A stretch of 7,123 nt of DNA from an uncultured delta proteobacterium (lineage in GTDB: Bacteria > Myxococcota_A > Polyangia > Polyangiales > Polyangiaceae): the NCBI GenBank assembly GCA_903858055.1, contig CAIOHM010000105.1, forward strand, positions 1-7,123, read 5' to 3'. The stretch's first letter is position 1, and every line of letters begins with the position of its first letter. Shown piece by piece: positions 6,786 to 7,123 of the stretch. Below the pieces are notes generated by a model. It saw only the letters and a list, made by a program, of their open reading frames with translations. It did no database searches and was not told where the DNA came from. The translations under genes and the position numbers were made by a program.

Positions 6786-7123
6786 TCAAGGGCTGGTCAA
6801 CACGACGACGACCCAGCGGAGCCCGTCGGGCCCCTTCCCTTCGGCGACACCCACGGAGCGGAGCTTTGGGTCGCCCATGATCACACGGTGCGCCGGGCTC
6901 GCGAGGAACCGCTCGGCAGGAGGCTCCCCGGCCGCAAGGCGCGCGAGGAGCTCGCCGGCGCGACGCGTCGAGATATGTGCAGCCTTCAACCTTTCGGCCA
7001 CGAGGCCTTCCGGCGTCCGGTGCGCGAGGAGGCCTCGCTCCACGGCGGCCGCGAGCGTTCGTTCCGCGAAACGCTGAAGCGCGGCGTCCTCCTGGAGCTT
7101 CGGCACACCGAGGTTCGCGCGCG
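6786..7123 (-). CDS. CAP/SCP-like (CAP superfamily) domain protein, C-terminal part (5' end beyond window)
   Basis: The visible 111 or so residues match the second half of a CAP (SCP/PR-1-like) domain, usually found in secreted or envelope proteins. In order they show: an entry segment RANLGVPKLQEDAALQRFA, resembling the usual R-x-x-x-G-(L/V)-P-x-L-x-x-D pattern; a His in LLAHRTPEG (codon 7020-7022); a Glu in AGELLARL; the diagnostic LASPAHRVIMGDPKLRSVGV; and a final strand ending VVVVLTSP. The His, Glu and His that line the CAP cavity all appear present. A GTG at 7106 could be called as a start, but the frame stays open to the window edge and the residues before it fit the domain, so the gene is truncated here. 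A signal peptide or lipobox would be outside the window. Biochemical roles of bacterial CAP proteins are mostly unknown. The gene lies directly upstream of the hydrolase (32-base gap or four-base overlap) and is probably co-transcribed with it. Confidence 0.82.
   Translation of the reverse strand, partial: RANLGVPKLQEDAALQRFAERTLAAAVERGLLAHRTPEGLVAERLKAAHISTRRAGELLARLAAGEPPAERFLASPAHRVIMGDPKLRSVGVAEGKGPDGLRWVVVVLTSP

Noticed and set aside
5015..7077. Plus-strand frames of 404 and 484 codons across the Omp85 and hydrolase genes
   Set aside because: They overlap genes with clear motifs (VRGY barrel, GESAGG esterase, CAP domain) and encode Arg/Ala-rich sequence with no recognisable fold.
7104..7106. 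GTG at 7106 (minus strand) as the start of the CAP gene
   Set aside because: The frame is open to the edge and the preceding residues RANLG fit the CAP domain; starting here would remove the first half of the domain and any signal peptide.

Overview
The window is about 7.1 kb of very GC-rich DNA with strong G/C third-position bias. Genes are packed with almost no spacers, and start codons are often GTG, possibly TTG. Together with the protein types (Tex, an Ala/Pro-tethered lipoprotein, a short Omp85 barrel, a CAP-domain protein), this suggests a Gram-negative bacterium of the Myxococcota (Polyangia-like). The lineage is inferred from style and not proven. No RNA genes, mobile elements, CRISPR arrays or long intergenic stretches were seen; the only spacer longer than about 35 bases is 2204-2250.

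Layout. Plus strand, bases 2-5747: (1) the 3' nine-tenths of tex, a Tex/Spt6-like RNA-binding transcription factor, cut by the left window edge; (2) after 47 bases, a 733-residue alpha-helical repeat (TPR-like) lipoprotein; (3) overlapping its stop by four bases (GTGA), a 432-residue Omp85/BamA-TamA family outer-membrane protein with a single POTRA domain and a barrel ending in Phe-Trp. Minus strand, bases 7123-5716: (4) the C-terminal part of a CAP/SCP-like domain protein, cut by the right edge, followed by (5) an alpha/beta hydrolase of the hormone-sensitive-lipase (HSL) type. The two blocks converge and their last genes overlap tail-to-tail by 32 bases.

How they may work together. Tex is a housekeeping protein and probably unrelated to the rest. 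The lipoprotein and the Omp85 protein look like a translationally coupled pair. A helical-repeat lipoprotein beside a POTRA-barrel protein resembles BamD beside BamA, although both proteins here differ in size from those. A dedicated outer-membrane insertion or secretion unit is therefore the most interesting hypothesis in the window, based on architecture and gene order alone. The CAP protein and esterase probably form a separate transcription unit of unknown joint purpose.
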